DNA from: Pseudomonadota bacterium
GTDB lineage: Bacteria; Pseudomonadota; Gammaproteobacteria; Burkholderiales; Burkholderiaceae_C
DNA length: 56,039 nucleotides
NCBI GenBank assembly: GCA_018240985.1
Contig: JAFEER010000283.1
Location: 1-56,039, forward strand
Direction: 5' to 3'
Shown here: in pieces, positions 30,893 through 39,519 of the stretch
Layout: each line of letters begins with the position of its first letter
Numbering within the stretch: position 1 is the first letter of the stretch
Notes under the pieces: model-generated
What the model was told of the DNA's origin: nothing
Database searches by the model: none
Seen by the model: only the letters and a program-made list of their open reading frames with translations
Translations under genes and position numbers: made by a program

Positions 30893-31636
30893 TCAGGCCT
30901 TGCCTTGCGCGGCCACGGCGGCGGCGGCCTTGGCCGCGGCCTCGGCGTCGCCCAGGTAGTAGCTGCGCAGCGGCTTCAAATCATCGTCCAGCTCATACAC
31001 CAGCGGAATGCCGTTGGGGATGTTCAGGCCGACGATGTCCTGGTCGGAGATGCCGTCCAGGTACTTGACCAGGGCGCGGATGGAGTTGCCATGGGCGGCG
31101 ATCAGCACGCGCTTGCCCGAACGGATCGTCGGCGCGATGGCCTCGTTCCAGTAGGGCAGCACGCGCGCCACGGTGTCCTTGAGGCATTCGGTCAGCGGCA
31201 CCTGCTCGGACGCCAGGCCGGCGTAGCGCCGGTCGCTGCGCTCGCAGCGCGGGTCGCTGGCTTCCAGGGCCGGCGGCGGCGTGTCGTAGCTGCGCCGCCA
31301 CACCATCACCTGCTCGTCGCCGTATTGCTTGGCGGTCTCGGCCTTGTTCAGGCCCTGCAGCGCGCCGTAGTGGCGCTCGTTCAGGCGCCAGCTCTTGACC
31401 ACCGGCAGCCAGGTGCGATCCATCTCGTCGAGCGTGTACCACAGCGTGTGGATGGCGCGCTTGAGCACGCTGGTGTAGGCCAGGTCGAATTCATAGCCCT
31501 CGGCCTTGAGCAGCTTGCCGGCCGACATGGCCTGCGATACGCCGGTGGGGGTCAGGTCGACGTCAGTCCAGCCGGTGAAGCGGTTTTCGAGATTCCACGT
31601 AGATTCGCCGTGGCGGATCAGAACGAGTTTGTGCAT
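30893..31636 (-). CDS. gpmA: 2,3-bisphosphoglycerate-dependent phosphoglycerate mutase
   Basis: Interconverts 3- and 2-phosphoglycerate in glycolysis and gluconeogenesis. 247 aa. Phospho-histidine H9 is in [18 protein letters not shown], the acid/base Glu in [11 protein letters not shown], and the second His in [15 protein letters not shown]. The C-terminus is an Ala-rich tail. It is divergent from the rhodanese gene across a 70-bp gap. Confidence 0.96.
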   Translation of the reverse strand: MHKLVLIRHGESTWNLENRFTGWTDVDLTPTGVSQAMSAGKLLKAEGYEFDLAYTSVLKRAIHTLWYTLDEMDRTWLPVVKSWRLNERHYGALQGLNKAETAKQYGDEQVMVWRRSYDTPPPALEASDPRCERSDRRYAGLASEQVPLTECLKDTVARVLPYWNEAIAPTIRSGKRVLIAAHGNSIRALVKYLDGISDQDIVGLNIPNGIPLVYELDDDLKPLRSYYLGDAEAAAKAAAAVAAQGKA

Positions 31637-31706
31637 GGTGGCCCTGGGTCGTGCAAGTCAAAACCCGCTATTTTAGAATTACCGGTTTTATGGCTTAAGG
31701 ATCTTC

Positions 31707-32111
31707 GTGAACTTCATCATCGACAACTGGTATTTGATCGTGCTCGCGCTGGCCTCGGGCGGCATGTTGCTGGTGCCGGCCTTCAAGGGCGTCGGTGGCG
31801 GCTTGAGCGCCGCGCAGGCGGTGCAGCTCATCAACCGTGAGAAGGCGCTGGTGATCGACGTGTGCGAGCCCGCCGAATATGCCGCCGGCCATGTCGGCGG
31901 CGCCAAGAACATCCCGCTGGCGCAGCTGCAGGAACGCCTGCCGCAGGTGGCCAAGAACAAGGCCGTGCCGGTCATCATGGTCTGTGCCAAGGGCGGGCGC
32001 GCCGCGCGTGCCGTGGGCATTGCCAAGGGCCTGGGCTACGACAAGGCGCAAACCCTGGCCGGCGGCCTGGCGGCCTGGCGCGAGGCCAGCATGCCGGTTG
32101 AAAAGGCCTGA
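31707..32111 (+). CDS. membrane-anchored rhodanese-like protein
   Basis: 134 aa. An N-terminal hydrophobic segment (YLIVLALASGGMLLVPAF, about 9-26) is followed by a single rhodanese domain with active-site Cys93 in VCAKGGRA. It may transfer sulfane sulfur at the inner membrane. The GTG start at 31707 is supported by AAGGA about 5 bases upstream. It precedes grxC and secB, the same order as in other Burkholderiales. Confidence 0.88.
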   Translation: MNFIIDNWYLIVLALASGGMLLVPAFKGVGGGLSAAQAVQLINREKALVIDVCEPAEYAAGHVGGAKNIPLAQLQERLPQVAKNKAVPVIMVCAKGGRAARAVGIAKGLGYDKAQTLAGGLAAWREASMPVEKA

Positions 32112-32164
32112 TCCGGCCCTATCTGCAGCCAGATTCGCGTAATTTTCTGAAAGGTCGTTTTGCC

Positions 32165-32422
32165 ATGCAAGCCGTGAAGATGTACACCACCGGCGTCTGC
32201 CCCTACTGCATACGGGCCAAGCAGCTGCTGAAAATGAAGGGCGTGGAGCAGATCGAGGAGGTCCGCGTCGATACCGACCCCGCCGCGCGCCAGCACATGA
32301 TGGAGGTCACCGGCCGGCGCACCGTGCCGCAGATCTTCATTGGCGACACCCATGTGGGTGGCTTCGACGACCTGGCGGCGCTGGATCAGCGCGGCGGCCT
32401 GATGCCCCTGCTCGGCGCCTGA
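32165..32422 (+). CDS. grxC: glutaredoxin 3
   Basis: 85-aa dithiol glutaredoxin with active site C12-P-Y-C15, the GSH-binding TVPQIF cis-Pro loop (about 53-58) and GGFDDL. Reduces disulfides and mixed glutathione disulfides in the cytoplasm. Followed by a MITE-like element before secB. Confidence 0.95.
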   Translation: MQAVKMYTTGVCPYCIRAKQLLKMKGVEQIEEVRVDTDPAARQHMMEVTGRRTVPQIFIGDTHVGGFDDLAALDQRGGLMPLLGA

Positions 32423-32437
32423 TCGATCGACCGAGGT

Positions 32438-32687
32438 TGCATAATCCTAAATCCGGCAGTTGATCGCTTTCAATCTTCAATAACGTCCTATGAATATTGA
32501 ATTTTGCTGCTTCGTTGCAGGTCACCCACGAGGTGACAGCGCTATGCACCCGCCAGCACCGCACTCGACGCGCCATGCGGCGTTGTTCCTCCTTGCGGGC
32601 AGGAGCCCGCTGCGTCGTCGCGCCTTGCCTGACGCGCCGATTACGGCACTGACGGGCGCATCCAACTGCCGGATTTAGGATAATGCA
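32438..32687. mobile_element. MITE-like element with 25-bp terminal inverted repeats
   Basis: Left end 32438-32462 and right end 32663-32687 are complementary at 24 of 25 positions (TGCATAATCCTAAATCCGGC... and its complement). The 250-bp interior has no convincing gene and contains further small palindromes. Each end holds GGATAAT or GGATTAT, which could act as outward -10 boxes for grxC-antisense or secB transcription. No obvious target-site duplication. This fills the 332-bp grxC-secB gap, 68 bp before secB. Confidence 0.7.
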
Positions 32688-32754
32688 GCCCCATGTGCCC
32701 GCTGCGGGAGCGTCTCCCGGGCGGGCTTTGTTTTGACCAACGGAAGCTAAAACC

Positions 32755-33213
32755 ATGTCTACCGAAGAAGCAACCCCCGTATTCCAGATCCAGCGCGTCT
32801 ACTTGAAGGATCTGTCGCTGGAGCAGCCCAATTCGCCCGCCATCCTGCTGGAGCAGGAGCAGCCCAGCGTGGACATCCAGCTTGGCGTGCAGGCCACGCC
32901 CGTGGCCGAGGGCATCTTCGAGGTCGCCGTGACGGCCACCGTGCAGACCAAGATCCAGGACAAGACGGTGTTCCTGGTCGAGGCCAAGCAGGCCGGCATC
33001 TTCGAGATCCGCAACCTGCCCGAGGAGCAGATGGGCGCCGTCGTCGGCATTGCCTGCCCGCAGATCGTCTATCCCTACCTGCGCGCCAGCGTGGCCGACA
33101 CCATCACGCGCGCCGGCTTCCCGCCCGTGCACCTGGCCGAAATCAACTTCCAGGCCATGTACGAGCAGCAGCAGGCGGCCGCGGCCGAAGGTGCCAACGC
33201 CCAGGTGCAGTAA
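32755..33213 (+). CDS. secB: protein-export chaperone SecB
   Basis: 152-aa cytoplasmic tetrameric chaperone that holds preproteins unfolded and delivers them to SecA. Family segments are [37 protein letters not shown] and the conserved [17 protein letters not shown]. Gene order grxC-secB-gpsA is conserved widely in proteobacteria. Its promoter may lie in the MITE right end. Confidence 0.96.
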   Translation: MSTEEATPVFQIQRVYLKDLSLEQPNSPAILLEQEQPSVDIQLGVQATPVAEGIFEVAVTATVQTKIQDKTVFLVEAKQAGIFEIRNLPEEQMGAVVGIACPQIVYPYLRASVADTITRAGFPPVHLAEINFQAMYEQQQAAAAEGANAQVQ

Positions 33214-33243
33214 CCCGACACATTGGATGATTTGAGGGGTTTT

Positions 33244-33292
33244 AAGCCTCCAACGCCCATCAATCAAGCGCTGTAAGCTATGAAAATCGTAG
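33244..33292. repeat. AGCGCTGTAAGCTAT-type dispersed repeat touching gpsA start
   Basis: Carries CAAGCGCTGTAAGCTATGAAA, close to the repeat theme seen at 10562-10602 and 16927-16970 (AGCGCTG...AGCTATCA). Here the ATG of gpsA lies inside the repeat-like stretch. Resemblance beyond the start codon may be chance because MKIVVLGAG is conserved in the family. Confidence 0.4.
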
Positions 33293-34272
33293 TTCTTGGC
33301 GCAGGTGCCTGGGGCACGGCCATCGCCATCAGCGGCGCCGGCCATGGCGCGGGCCACGGCGTCACGCTGTGGGCGCGCGATGCCGCTCAGGCCACGGCCA
33401 TGCAGCAGGCGCGGCAGAACCCGCGCTACCTGCCCGGCGTGGCCTTTCCGCCCGCTTTGCAGGTGCAGGCCGGCGAGGCGCGGCGGCTCGCCGATGGCGC
33501 CGATCTGGTCATCATCGGCACGCCCATGGCGGCGCTGCGCGGCATGCTGCAGCAGCTCAAGGACTGCCGCGCGCCCGTGGCCTGGCTGTGCAAGGGCTTC
33601 GAGGCCGGCACCGGCCTGATGGCGCACGAGGTCTGCGCCGAGGTGGCGCCGCAGCTCGCCAGCGGCGCCTTCAGCGGCCCCAGCTTTGCGCTGGAGGTGG
33701 CGCGCGCCCAGCCCACGGCCCTGGTGGCCGCCAGCCGCCACGCCAGCGTGCGCGATGCGCTGGTGGCGGGCTTTCATGGCCACATGCTGCGCGTCTATGC
33801 CAGCGACGACATCGTGGGCGTGGAGGTGGGCGGCGCTGTGAAGAACGTGCTGGCCATCGCCACCGGCCTGTGCGACGGCCTGCAGCTGGGCCTGAACGCG
33901 CGCGCCGCCCTCATCACGCGCGGCCTGGCCGAAATGACGCGCCTGGGCCTGGCCCTGGGCGCTCGGCCCGACACCTTCATGGGACTGTCGGGCCTGGGCG
34001 ACCTGGTGCTCACCGCCACCGGCGACCTGTCGCGCAACCGCCGCGTCGGCCTGCTGCTGGCCGAGGGCAAGAGCCCGCAGCAGGCGGTCGATTCGCTGGG
34101 CCATGTGGCCGAGGGCGTGCACAGTGCCCGCACCGTGGTGCAGCGCGCCCGCGCCGCGGGCGTGGAGATGCCGATTGCCGAATGCGTGCTGGGCCTGCTG
34201 GACGGCCAGCTGCGCGCCGCCGATGCCGTGGCGCGGCTGATGGAGCGCGAGCCCACGGTGGAGCGGCACTGA
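33280..34272 (+). CDS. gpsA: glycerol-3-phosphate dehydrogenase [NAD(P)+]
   Basis: Reduces dihydroxyacetone phosphate to sn-glycerol-3-phosphate for phospholipid synthesis. 330 aa. N-terminal dinucleotide-binding [10 protein letters not shown] (about 5-14), GTPMAALR, catalytic-region [14 protein letters not shown] and [14 protein letters not shown]. No clear ribosome-binding site; the start lies within a dispersed repeat. Confidence 0.95.
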   Translation: MKIVVLGAGAWGTAIAISGAGHGAGHGVTLWARDAAQATAMQQARQNPRYLPGVAFPPALQVQAGEARRLADGADLVIIGTPMAALRGMLQQLKDCRAPVAWLCKGFEAGTGLMAHEVCAEVAPQLASGAFSGPSFALEVARAQPTALVAASRHASVRDALVAGFHGHMLRVYASDDIVGVEVGGAVKNVLAIATGLCDGLQLGLNARAALITRGLAEMTRLGLALGARPDTFMGLSGLGDLVLTATGDLSRNRRVGLLLAEGKSPQQAVDSLGHVAEGVHSARTVVQRARAAGVEMPIAECVLGLLDGQLRAADAVARLMEREPTVERH

Positions 34273-34349
34273 GAGGGTGTGCGGGGCGCTTGAACCTTCC
34301 CATTTCTTGGCGTAGCCTGCGCTTCTCGTCTAGTCCGAGGACACATGCC

Positions 34350-35081
34350 ATGCCTTATCGCCCCTTGCCGCTAGTGCTGTCTGCTGCCGCCGTGCTGGCG
34401 GCCTGCGCGCCCATGTCCGCCAAGGCGCCGGGCGACGCCGCACCCATGGGTTTTTTTGTCACCAGCAGTAATCCCGGTCGCGGGGCCGATCTGGGGGGCC
34501 TCGCAGGGGCCGACCGCTACTGCCAGGCGCTGGCGAACGGGGTGGGCGCGGGCGGGCGCACCTGGCGCGCCTACCTGAGTACGGTGGCCACGGCCGCGAG
34601 CCCAGCGGTCAATGCGCGCGACCGCATCGGCGCCGGCCCCTGGTACAACGCCCGGGGCGTGCTGATCGCGCGCAATGTGGACGAGCTGCACCGCGCCAAC
34701 CACATCGACAAGCAGACCGCGCTGACCGAGAAGGGCGAGGTGGTCAGCGGAGTGGGCGATGCGGTGAACATGCACGACATGCTGACCGGATCGCTGCCCG
34801 ATGGCCGTGCCTCCAGCGCCGCCGGTGAAACCACCTGTGGCAACTGGACGCATGACGGCGCCGGTTCGGCCCTGTTGGGCCACCATGATCGCACCGGACT
34901 GGACGACAGCGAAGCGGCCCATTCATGGAATTCCTCCCATGCCTCGCGCGGCTGCGGCATGGAGGCCCTCAAGTCCACGGGCGGGGCGGGGCTGTTTTAC
35001 TGCTTTGCCGCCGATACGCCGGCAGCGCCCGCCGGGCGCACCACGGGTGGTGGGGCGGGCTACATGGGTGGGGGTTATTGA
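34350..35081 (+). CDS. lectin-like (DUF1554-type) lipoprotein
   Basis: 243 aa. Lipoprotein signal with lipobox LAAC (Cys18), then a ~200-residue domain with GGLAGADRYCQALA, RTWRAYLST, ARDRIGAGPWYNARG and paired cysteines (CGNW, RGCGMEA, YCFAA). This pattern is usually annotated as lectin or DUF1554. The C-terminal tail is Gly-rich (TTGGGAGYMGGGY). Start ATG 34350 has GAGGA eight bases upstream. Cell-envelope location is likely; ligand unknown. Confidence 0.78.
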   Translation: MPYRPLPLVLSAAAVLAACAPMSAKAPGDAAPMGFFVTSSNPGRGADLGGLAGADRYCQALANGVGAGGRTWRAYLSTVATAASPAVNARDRIGAGPWYNARGVLIARNVDELHRANHIDKQTALTEKGEVVSGVGDAVNMHDMLTGSLPDGRASSAAGETTCGNWTHDGAGSALLGHHDRTGLDDSEAAHSWNSSHASRGCGMEALKSTGGAGLFYCFAADTPAAPAGRTTGGGAGYMGGGY

Positions 35082-35108
35082 CGCGGCACCTGCGCGCCAG
35101 CCCGTCGG

Positions 35109-36089
35109 CTATTGCGTTGCCCGGTAGCCCGACTTTTCCACGATGGGCCGCGCGGCCTCGCGTTGCGCCTTGATCATCTTCGTGACCTCGGCGCCGGGCA
35201 GGCCCGTGGTGACCATGCCCGACTGCGCCATCTTCGCGCTGAAGGCCGGGTCTTTCACGATGGCGATCATGGCCTTCTCCAGCTGGCTCACCAGCGTCGC
35301 GGGCGTGCCCGTGGGCAGGTAGGCGGCATACCAGCTCGACGCCTGGTCAAAGCCCGGCACGCCCTGTTCCTTGAAGGTCGGCACATTCGGCAGCAGCTTG
35401 GTGCGCTGCAGGCCGGGCACGCCCAGGTATTTGATCTTGCGGGCCTTCTCCAGCTCGCTGGCCGAGGCCACCGTGTCCATGCCCACGGGCAGCACGCCGC
35501 CGATTTCGTCGGTCAGCATGGGCGGCGCGCCCTTGTAGGCCACGGGCGTCAGGCTGATGCCCAGATCCTGGTTCAGCTGCAGCAGGCCGAAGTGCAGCGC
35601 GCCGCCCATCGAAACCATGCCCACGCCGCTTTCCTTGGGGTTCTTCTTCACCCAGTCCAGGTACTCGCGCATCGAGTTGTACGGGCTGCTGGCCGAGGTC
35701 GTGGCCACCAGGGGGGTATCGGCCAGGTGGGCCACGGCGATGAAATCCTTGTCCGGGTCGAACGGCAGCTTGTCGTAGGTCAGCGGGTGCGTGACGAAGG
35801 GCGGCGCGGGGCTGATGAGGATGGTGGTGCCGTCGGGCGGCGCGCGCTTCACGGTGGTGGCCGCAATATGGGTGCTGGCACCGGGCTTGTTGTCCACGAT
35901 GACCGTGCGGCCCAGGTCGGTGCGCAGCTTCTCGGCCATGGCGCGCGCCAAGTTGTCCAGGGCGCCGCCGGCCGGAAAGCCGATGATGATCTTGAGCGGC
36001 TGGGTGGATGCGTTCTGCGCAAGCGCAGTGCCGCAGAGCATGGCGGCGCCGAGGGCGATGGCGCTGATTTTTGTGATGGACTTGAACAT
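35109..36089 (-). CDS. TctC/Bug-family periplasmic binding protein
   Basis: 326-aa tripartite tricarboxylate transporter-type receptor. Signal peptide about 1-24 (ending GTALA/Q). Typical IIIGFPAGGALDNLARAMAEKL, VIVDNKPGAS and DIG-like TDEIGGVLPVGMD segments. Such proteins are greatly expanded in Burkholderiales and often lack adjacent membrane subunits, as here. The downstream TauE/SafE permease and M81 gene may share a substrate; this is inference. Confidence 0.9.
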   Translation of the reverse strand: MFKSITKISAIALGAAMLCGTALAQNASTQPLKIIIGFPAGGALDNLARAMAEKLRTDLGRTVIVDNKPGASTHIAATTVKRAPPDGTTILISPAPPFVTHPLTYDKLPFDPDKDFIAVAHLADTPLVATTSASSPYNSMREYLDWVKKNPKESGVGMVSMGGALHFGLLQLNQDLGISLTPVAYKGAPPMLTDEIGGVLPVGMDTVASASELEKARKIKYLGVPGLQRTKLLPNVPTFKEQGVPGFDQASSWYAAYLPTGTPATLVSQLEKAMIAIVKDPAFSAKMAQSGMVTTGLPGAEVTKMIKAQREAARPIVEKSGYRATQ

Positions 36090-36105
36090 GTCTCCTGACT
36101 CCTTG

Positions 36106-36160
36106 TGGGATGGATATGGGATGGTTATGGGGTGGTTATGGGATGGTTATGGGATGAATG
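36106..36160. repeat. 11-bp tandem repeat, five units
   Basis: Unit TGGGATGGTTA repeated five times with small changes (36106-36116, -36127, -36138, -36149, -36160). It lies directly upstream of the TctC gene and downstream of the TauE/SafE gene, where copy-number change could alter transcript spacing. Confidence 0.85.
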
Positions 36161-36195
36161 GGTGCGTGTCTTGGGTCAACGGCATCTCCTGGTAG

Positions 36196-36933
36196 TCAAT
36201 GCAGCTGCAGCGCATGGCTCACCAGCGTCAGGCCGCTTGCGACCAGCAGGCCGCAAATCAGCTTGCGCAGGCTGTCGGCCGACACCCGGCGCGCCAGGTG
36301 GTGGCCTATCAACACCCCGACGGCGGCCAGGACGATCAGCAGCAGCCAGCGCTGCCACAGCGCGCCGTGCGACAGCCGGCCCGCAGCGCCCATGGTCAGC
36401 AGCACCGAGCAGGCGCTGACGGTGATCACCACCGGGGTGCTGGCGCGCAGCTCCATCACGCCGGGCAGGCGCCGCGACAGCCACGCCACCACCAATGGGC
36501 CGGCGGTGCCGAACAGCATTTCCACCAGGCCAATCGCGCCGCCTGCGGCATGGCTCCAGGCCGCAGCCAGGGGCCTGGGCTGCGGCGGCGCGGCGCGCAG
36601 CGCCTTGGCGCCCACGGCCGCCACGTACAGGCCCAGGGCCAGCAGCGGCCATTGGCTGGAGAGCTGGTTCGACAGCCACAGGCCGGCGAGGGCCCCCGCC
36701 ACCATGCCCGGCAGCAGTCTCTTTAGTTCGGCAAGGTTCACATGGTGCAGGTTCAGCCCGCCCAGCAGCAGCGAGGCCGGTACATCCAGCAGCAGCACCA
36801 GGGGCACCACCTGCTCCAACGGCCAGCGCCAGGCCAGCAGCGGCACGATGACCAGGGCCGATCCAAAGCCCGTGATGCCCAGCACCACATAGCCGAGCAG
36901 CACCACGGCCGCGGGGTAGAGCATCTCCTGCAT
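36196..36933 (-). CDS. TauE/SafE (TSUP) family membrane permease
   Basis: 245-aa integral membrane protein with about seven hydrophobic segments, including the family start VLLGYVVLGITGFGSALVIVP and a repeated mid-protein GGAIGLVEMLFGTAGPLVV. The family exports sulfite, sulfoacetate or other organic anions; the substrate here is unknown. 15 bp after the M81 metallopeptidase gene on the same strand. Confidence 0.86.
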   Translation of the reverse strand: MQEMLYPAAVVLLGYVVLGITGFGSALVIVPLLAWRWPLEQVVPLVLLLDVPASLLLGGLNLHHVNLAELKRLLPGMVAGALAGLWLSNQLSSQWPLLALGLYVAAVGAKALRAAPPQPRPLAAAWSHAAGGAIGLVEMLFGTAGPLVVAWLSRRLPGVMELRASTPVVITVSACSVLLTMGAAGRLSHGALWQRWLLLIVLAAVGVLIGHHLARRVSADSLRKLICGLLVASGLTLVSHALQLH

Positions 36934-36948
36934 GGCGTGTGCTGTGCG

Positions 36949-38475
36949 TCATGCGGTGGCCGGCACCCAGCTCGCGCCATCGGCCGGGGTGGCGCCGGCG
37001 TCCAGCGGGTACATGGGGCGGTTCAGGTGCTTGAACGGGAACAGGCCATAGTCGGAGCTGCACACGCCCGGCCCGCTGACCAGCACCACATGCCTGGCCA
37101 TCGGCCCGAAGCCGGCGCGGAAATGCTGGCGCGACTTGAGCAGTACATAGTGCGCCTGGGCCGGATCCACGCCCGCATGGGTGAACACGCCCGCGTCATA
37201 TGGCTCCTGCGTGCGCTCGCTGATGAAGATGCGCACGCTGCCCACGCGCAGCACGGCGGTGCGGCCCAGGCTCTGGCGCACGCCGGTGAACATGGGGCCG
37301 GTGACGGTGTATTCGCCGTCCGTCAGGCGCTCGACCACGCCCGTCAGGCGCAGCGGCCGGCCTTTTAAGTGGAGCGCTGGCATGTCCGTCTTGCCGCCCA
37401 AGTCCAGCGTGACCTCGGCGCCCACGCCACGGTCGAACAGCGTTGCCACCGCGGCCGGATCCCAGAACGGGCCGGCTACCACGTCCTGCAGGCCCTGTTT
37501 GAGTACCTCTTCCAGCACGTCCATGACATCGGTCACGCCGCCGGCGCCGGCGTTGTCGCCGTGGTCGATCAGCAGCACCGGGCCGTCTTTAAGCGTCTTG
37601 GCATGGGCGATGGATTCGGCCACCGAGCCCGATTCAAAGACGAAGTCGGCGCGGCGCGACCAGGCCAGGTCGCACAGTTCATCCAGCAGCTGTTGGCCCT
37701 GCTGCATGCGTGCACGTTCGGCGACGATGACTACAGAAAGACCAGCGTAGGGGATATCCGACAGCGGAAAGCCGCCAAATACCGATGCATTGCAGACCTC
37801 GCCATCACGCTCGGCCTGCATGGCGCGATCCATGATGTCCTTCATGGGCTGCATGGAGGGTGTCTGGCGCAGCATGTGCGTCAGCATGGGCAGGCGGCGC
37901 CACAGCAGCACCGGGTCGCTGCGGCCTTCGAGCCTGGCGCGGATGCTGCGCGCCACGCGCTCGCCGGTCTCGTAGATGTCGATATGCGGATAAGTGCAGT
38001 AGCCGGCGATTACCGTCGCGTTGCGGATCAGTTCGCTGCTGAAGTTGGCATGGAAGTCCAGCGCCACGCCGATAGGCAGGCCCGCTGGCGTGCACGCGCG
38101 CAGGCGGCGCAGCAGCTCGCCCTCGGCGTCGGGGTAGCCCTCGACCACCATGGCGCCGTGCAAGTCCAGCAGCACCGCATCACAACCCTTGGACACGCTT
38201 TGCACCACGGTGTCGCACAGGTGCTCGAAGGCCTCCCGCGTCACCACGCCGCTGGGCACGGCGCCGGCGTACACGGCAAAGTCCACCTCGGCGCCCATCT
38301 CGCGCGCCATGTCCAGGTAGGCGGTGGCGGCATTCTTCGTGCCCTCGCAGGCCAGCCGCGCGGCCTCGCCATAGGCCGGCCCCTGGCCGGTGCCGCGGCG
38401 GAAGTCGCTGAGCACCGTGGGGATGGGCGAGAAGGTATTGGTTTCGTGGCGGATCAGGGCAATGACGAACTTCAT
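36949..38475 (-). CDS. M81 family metallopeptidase (MlrC-like)
   Basis: 508 aa. N-terminal DUF1485 domain with the metal-binding RHETNTFSP and GVALDFHANF, and IDHGDNAGAG in the middle, then the C-terminal MlrC domain (GVRQSLGRTAVLRVGSVRI). The first named member degrades linearised microcystin, but most Burkholderiales homologues have unknown substrates. First gene of a probable M81 / TauE / TctC unit, divergent from a LysR gene. Confidence 0.87.
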   Translation of the reverse strand: MKFVIALIRHETNTFSPIPTVLSDFRRGTGQGPAYGEAARLACEGTKNAATAYLDMAREMGAEVDFAVYAGAVPSGVVTREAFEHLCDTVVQSVSKGCDAVLLDLHGAMVVEGYPDAEGELLRRLRACTPAGLPIGVALDFHANFSSELIRNATVIAGYCTYPHIDIYETGERVARSIRARLEGRSDPVLLWRRLPMLTHMLRQTPSMQPMKDIMDRAMQAERDGEVCNASVFGGFPLSDIPYAGLSVVIVAERARMQQGQQLLDELCDLAWSRRADFVFESGSVAESIAHAKTLKDGPVLLIDHGDNAGAGGVTDVMDVLEEVLKQGLQDVVAGPFWDPAAVATLFDRGVGAEVTLDLGGKTDMPALHLKGRPLRLTGVVERLTDGEYTVTGPMFTGVRQSLGRTAVLRVGSVRIFISERTQEPYDAGVFTHAGVDPAQAHYVLLKSRQHFRAGFGPMARHVVLVSGPGVCSSDYGLFPFKHLNRPMYPLDAGATPADGASWVPATA

Positions 38476-38593
38476 GGCTTGATGTCTCCTGTGGGTCTGC
38501 GGCTTGCGGTTCAGTGCCGGAATGCGTTGCAGTGTAGGGAGACAACAAACAAACGTCCAATATATATAAAATCTATCTTTATTTATTGAATGT
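38476..38593. promoter_or_regulatory. AT-rich divergent promoter between M81 and LysR genes
   Basis: Bases 38550-38590 are unusually AT-rich for this window, with CAATATATATAAA and TTTATTTATTG forming an imperfect dyad. This fits a LysR-type control region serving both directions. No single -10/-35 pair can be fixed. Confidence 0.45.
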
Positions 38594-39496
38594 ATGGATG
38601 AGCACCGCCTGAAATGTTTTGTCGCCGTCTACGAGGAGGGCAGCGTGTCCGCCGCCGCCACGCGCCTGCACATGACGCAGCCGCCGCTCAGCATCCTGCT
38701 GCGCAAGCTGGAGGATGAGCTGGGCGTGACGCTGTTCGACCGCAGCGGCCACCGGCTGGCGCCCTCGGCCACGGGCGAGCTGTTCTACCTGCGCGCGAAG
38801 GCCATGCTGGCCCAGCTGCAGACCATGCGCCGCGAGCTGCGCGAGGCCGAGCAGGGCGCGCGCGGCACGGTGCACATCGGCTGCGCCACGGCGGCCAGCC
38901 TGTTCGTCATGCCCGTAGTCATGGAAGACCTGGCCGCCAGCGATTTGGACATCACCGTCGATGTGCAGGAGGGCGAGGCTGGCTACATGCTGCAGCGCCT
39001 GCGCGAGCGCGGGCTGGATCTGATCATCTCGCGCAGCGAATACATTGCCCCCGAGCTGGAGTCACGCGCCATCCTGGACGAGCCGCTGTGCGTGGCGCTG
39101 CCGCCGGGCCATCCTGCAGGCGCCGGCACGCGCGTGCGCCTGGCGGATCTGCGCGGCGAGCGCTTTCTGCTGCACCGCTCGCCGCTGGGTACCGGCATCT
39201 CCGACATGGTGCTGCGCGCCTGCCAGAAGGCCGGCTTTGTGCCCAACGTGGTGTACTGGGGCGGCGAGACCCTGCCCATGCTGCTGATGGCGCAGCGCGG
39301 CCTGGGCGTGGCGTTTGCGCCGCAGAGTTTTGGCCAGCTGGCGGGGCCGGTGCTGCCGCAGCTTTTTCCGCTGCAGGGCGTGGAGCTGCGCACCCACCTG
39401 AATCTGGTCTGGCCGCGCGACCTGACGCTCATGCCGGCCGCCGGCCGCATTCGGGACCTGATCCTGGAACGCTTGGGGCCCGGCGCCGAACGCTGA
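38594..39496 (+). CDS. LysR family transcriptional regulator (next to M81 gene)
   Basis: 300 aa. Winged helix-turn-helix at about 1-60 (MDEHRLKCFVAVYEEGSVS, then PPLSILLRKLEDELGVTLFD), effector-binding domain from about residue 90. Divergent from the M81 operon, its probable target. Its stop codon lies in a run of AACGCCn heptamers. Confidence 0.9.
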   Translation: MDEHRLKCFVAVYEEGSVSAAATRLHMTQPPLSILLRKLEDELGVTLFDRSGHRLAPSATGELFYLRAKAMLAQLQTMRRELREAEQGARGTVHIGCATAASLFVMPVVMEDLAASDLDITVDVQEGEAGYMLQRLRERGLDLIISRSEYIAPELESRAILDEPLCVALPPGHPAGAGTRVRLADLRGERFLLHRSPLGTGISDMVLRACQKAGFVPNVVYWGGETLPMLLMAQRGLGVAFAPQSFGQLAGPVLPQLFPLQGVELRTHLNLVWPRDLTLMPAAGRIRDLILERLGPGAER

Positions 39497-39519
39497 ACGC
39501 CCAACGCCAAACGCTAAAC
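39489..39519. repeat. AACGCnn heptamer tandem repeat
   Basis: Four units (AACGCTG, AACGCCC, AACGCCA, AACGCTA) plus a partial one, covering the LysR stop codon and the gap to convergent panC. The same heptamer makes the repeat at 29336-29360. Confidence 0.7.

Noticed and set aside
32490..32678. 62-codon frame inside the grxC-secB element
   Set aside because: No ribosome-binding site or recognisable features; it covers palindromes and runs into the terminal repeat.
34010..34351. Open frames continuing between gpsA and the lectin-like gene
   Set aside because: They are out-of-frame readings of gpsA. The lectin-like gene has its own signal peptide and GAGGA site at 34337-34341.
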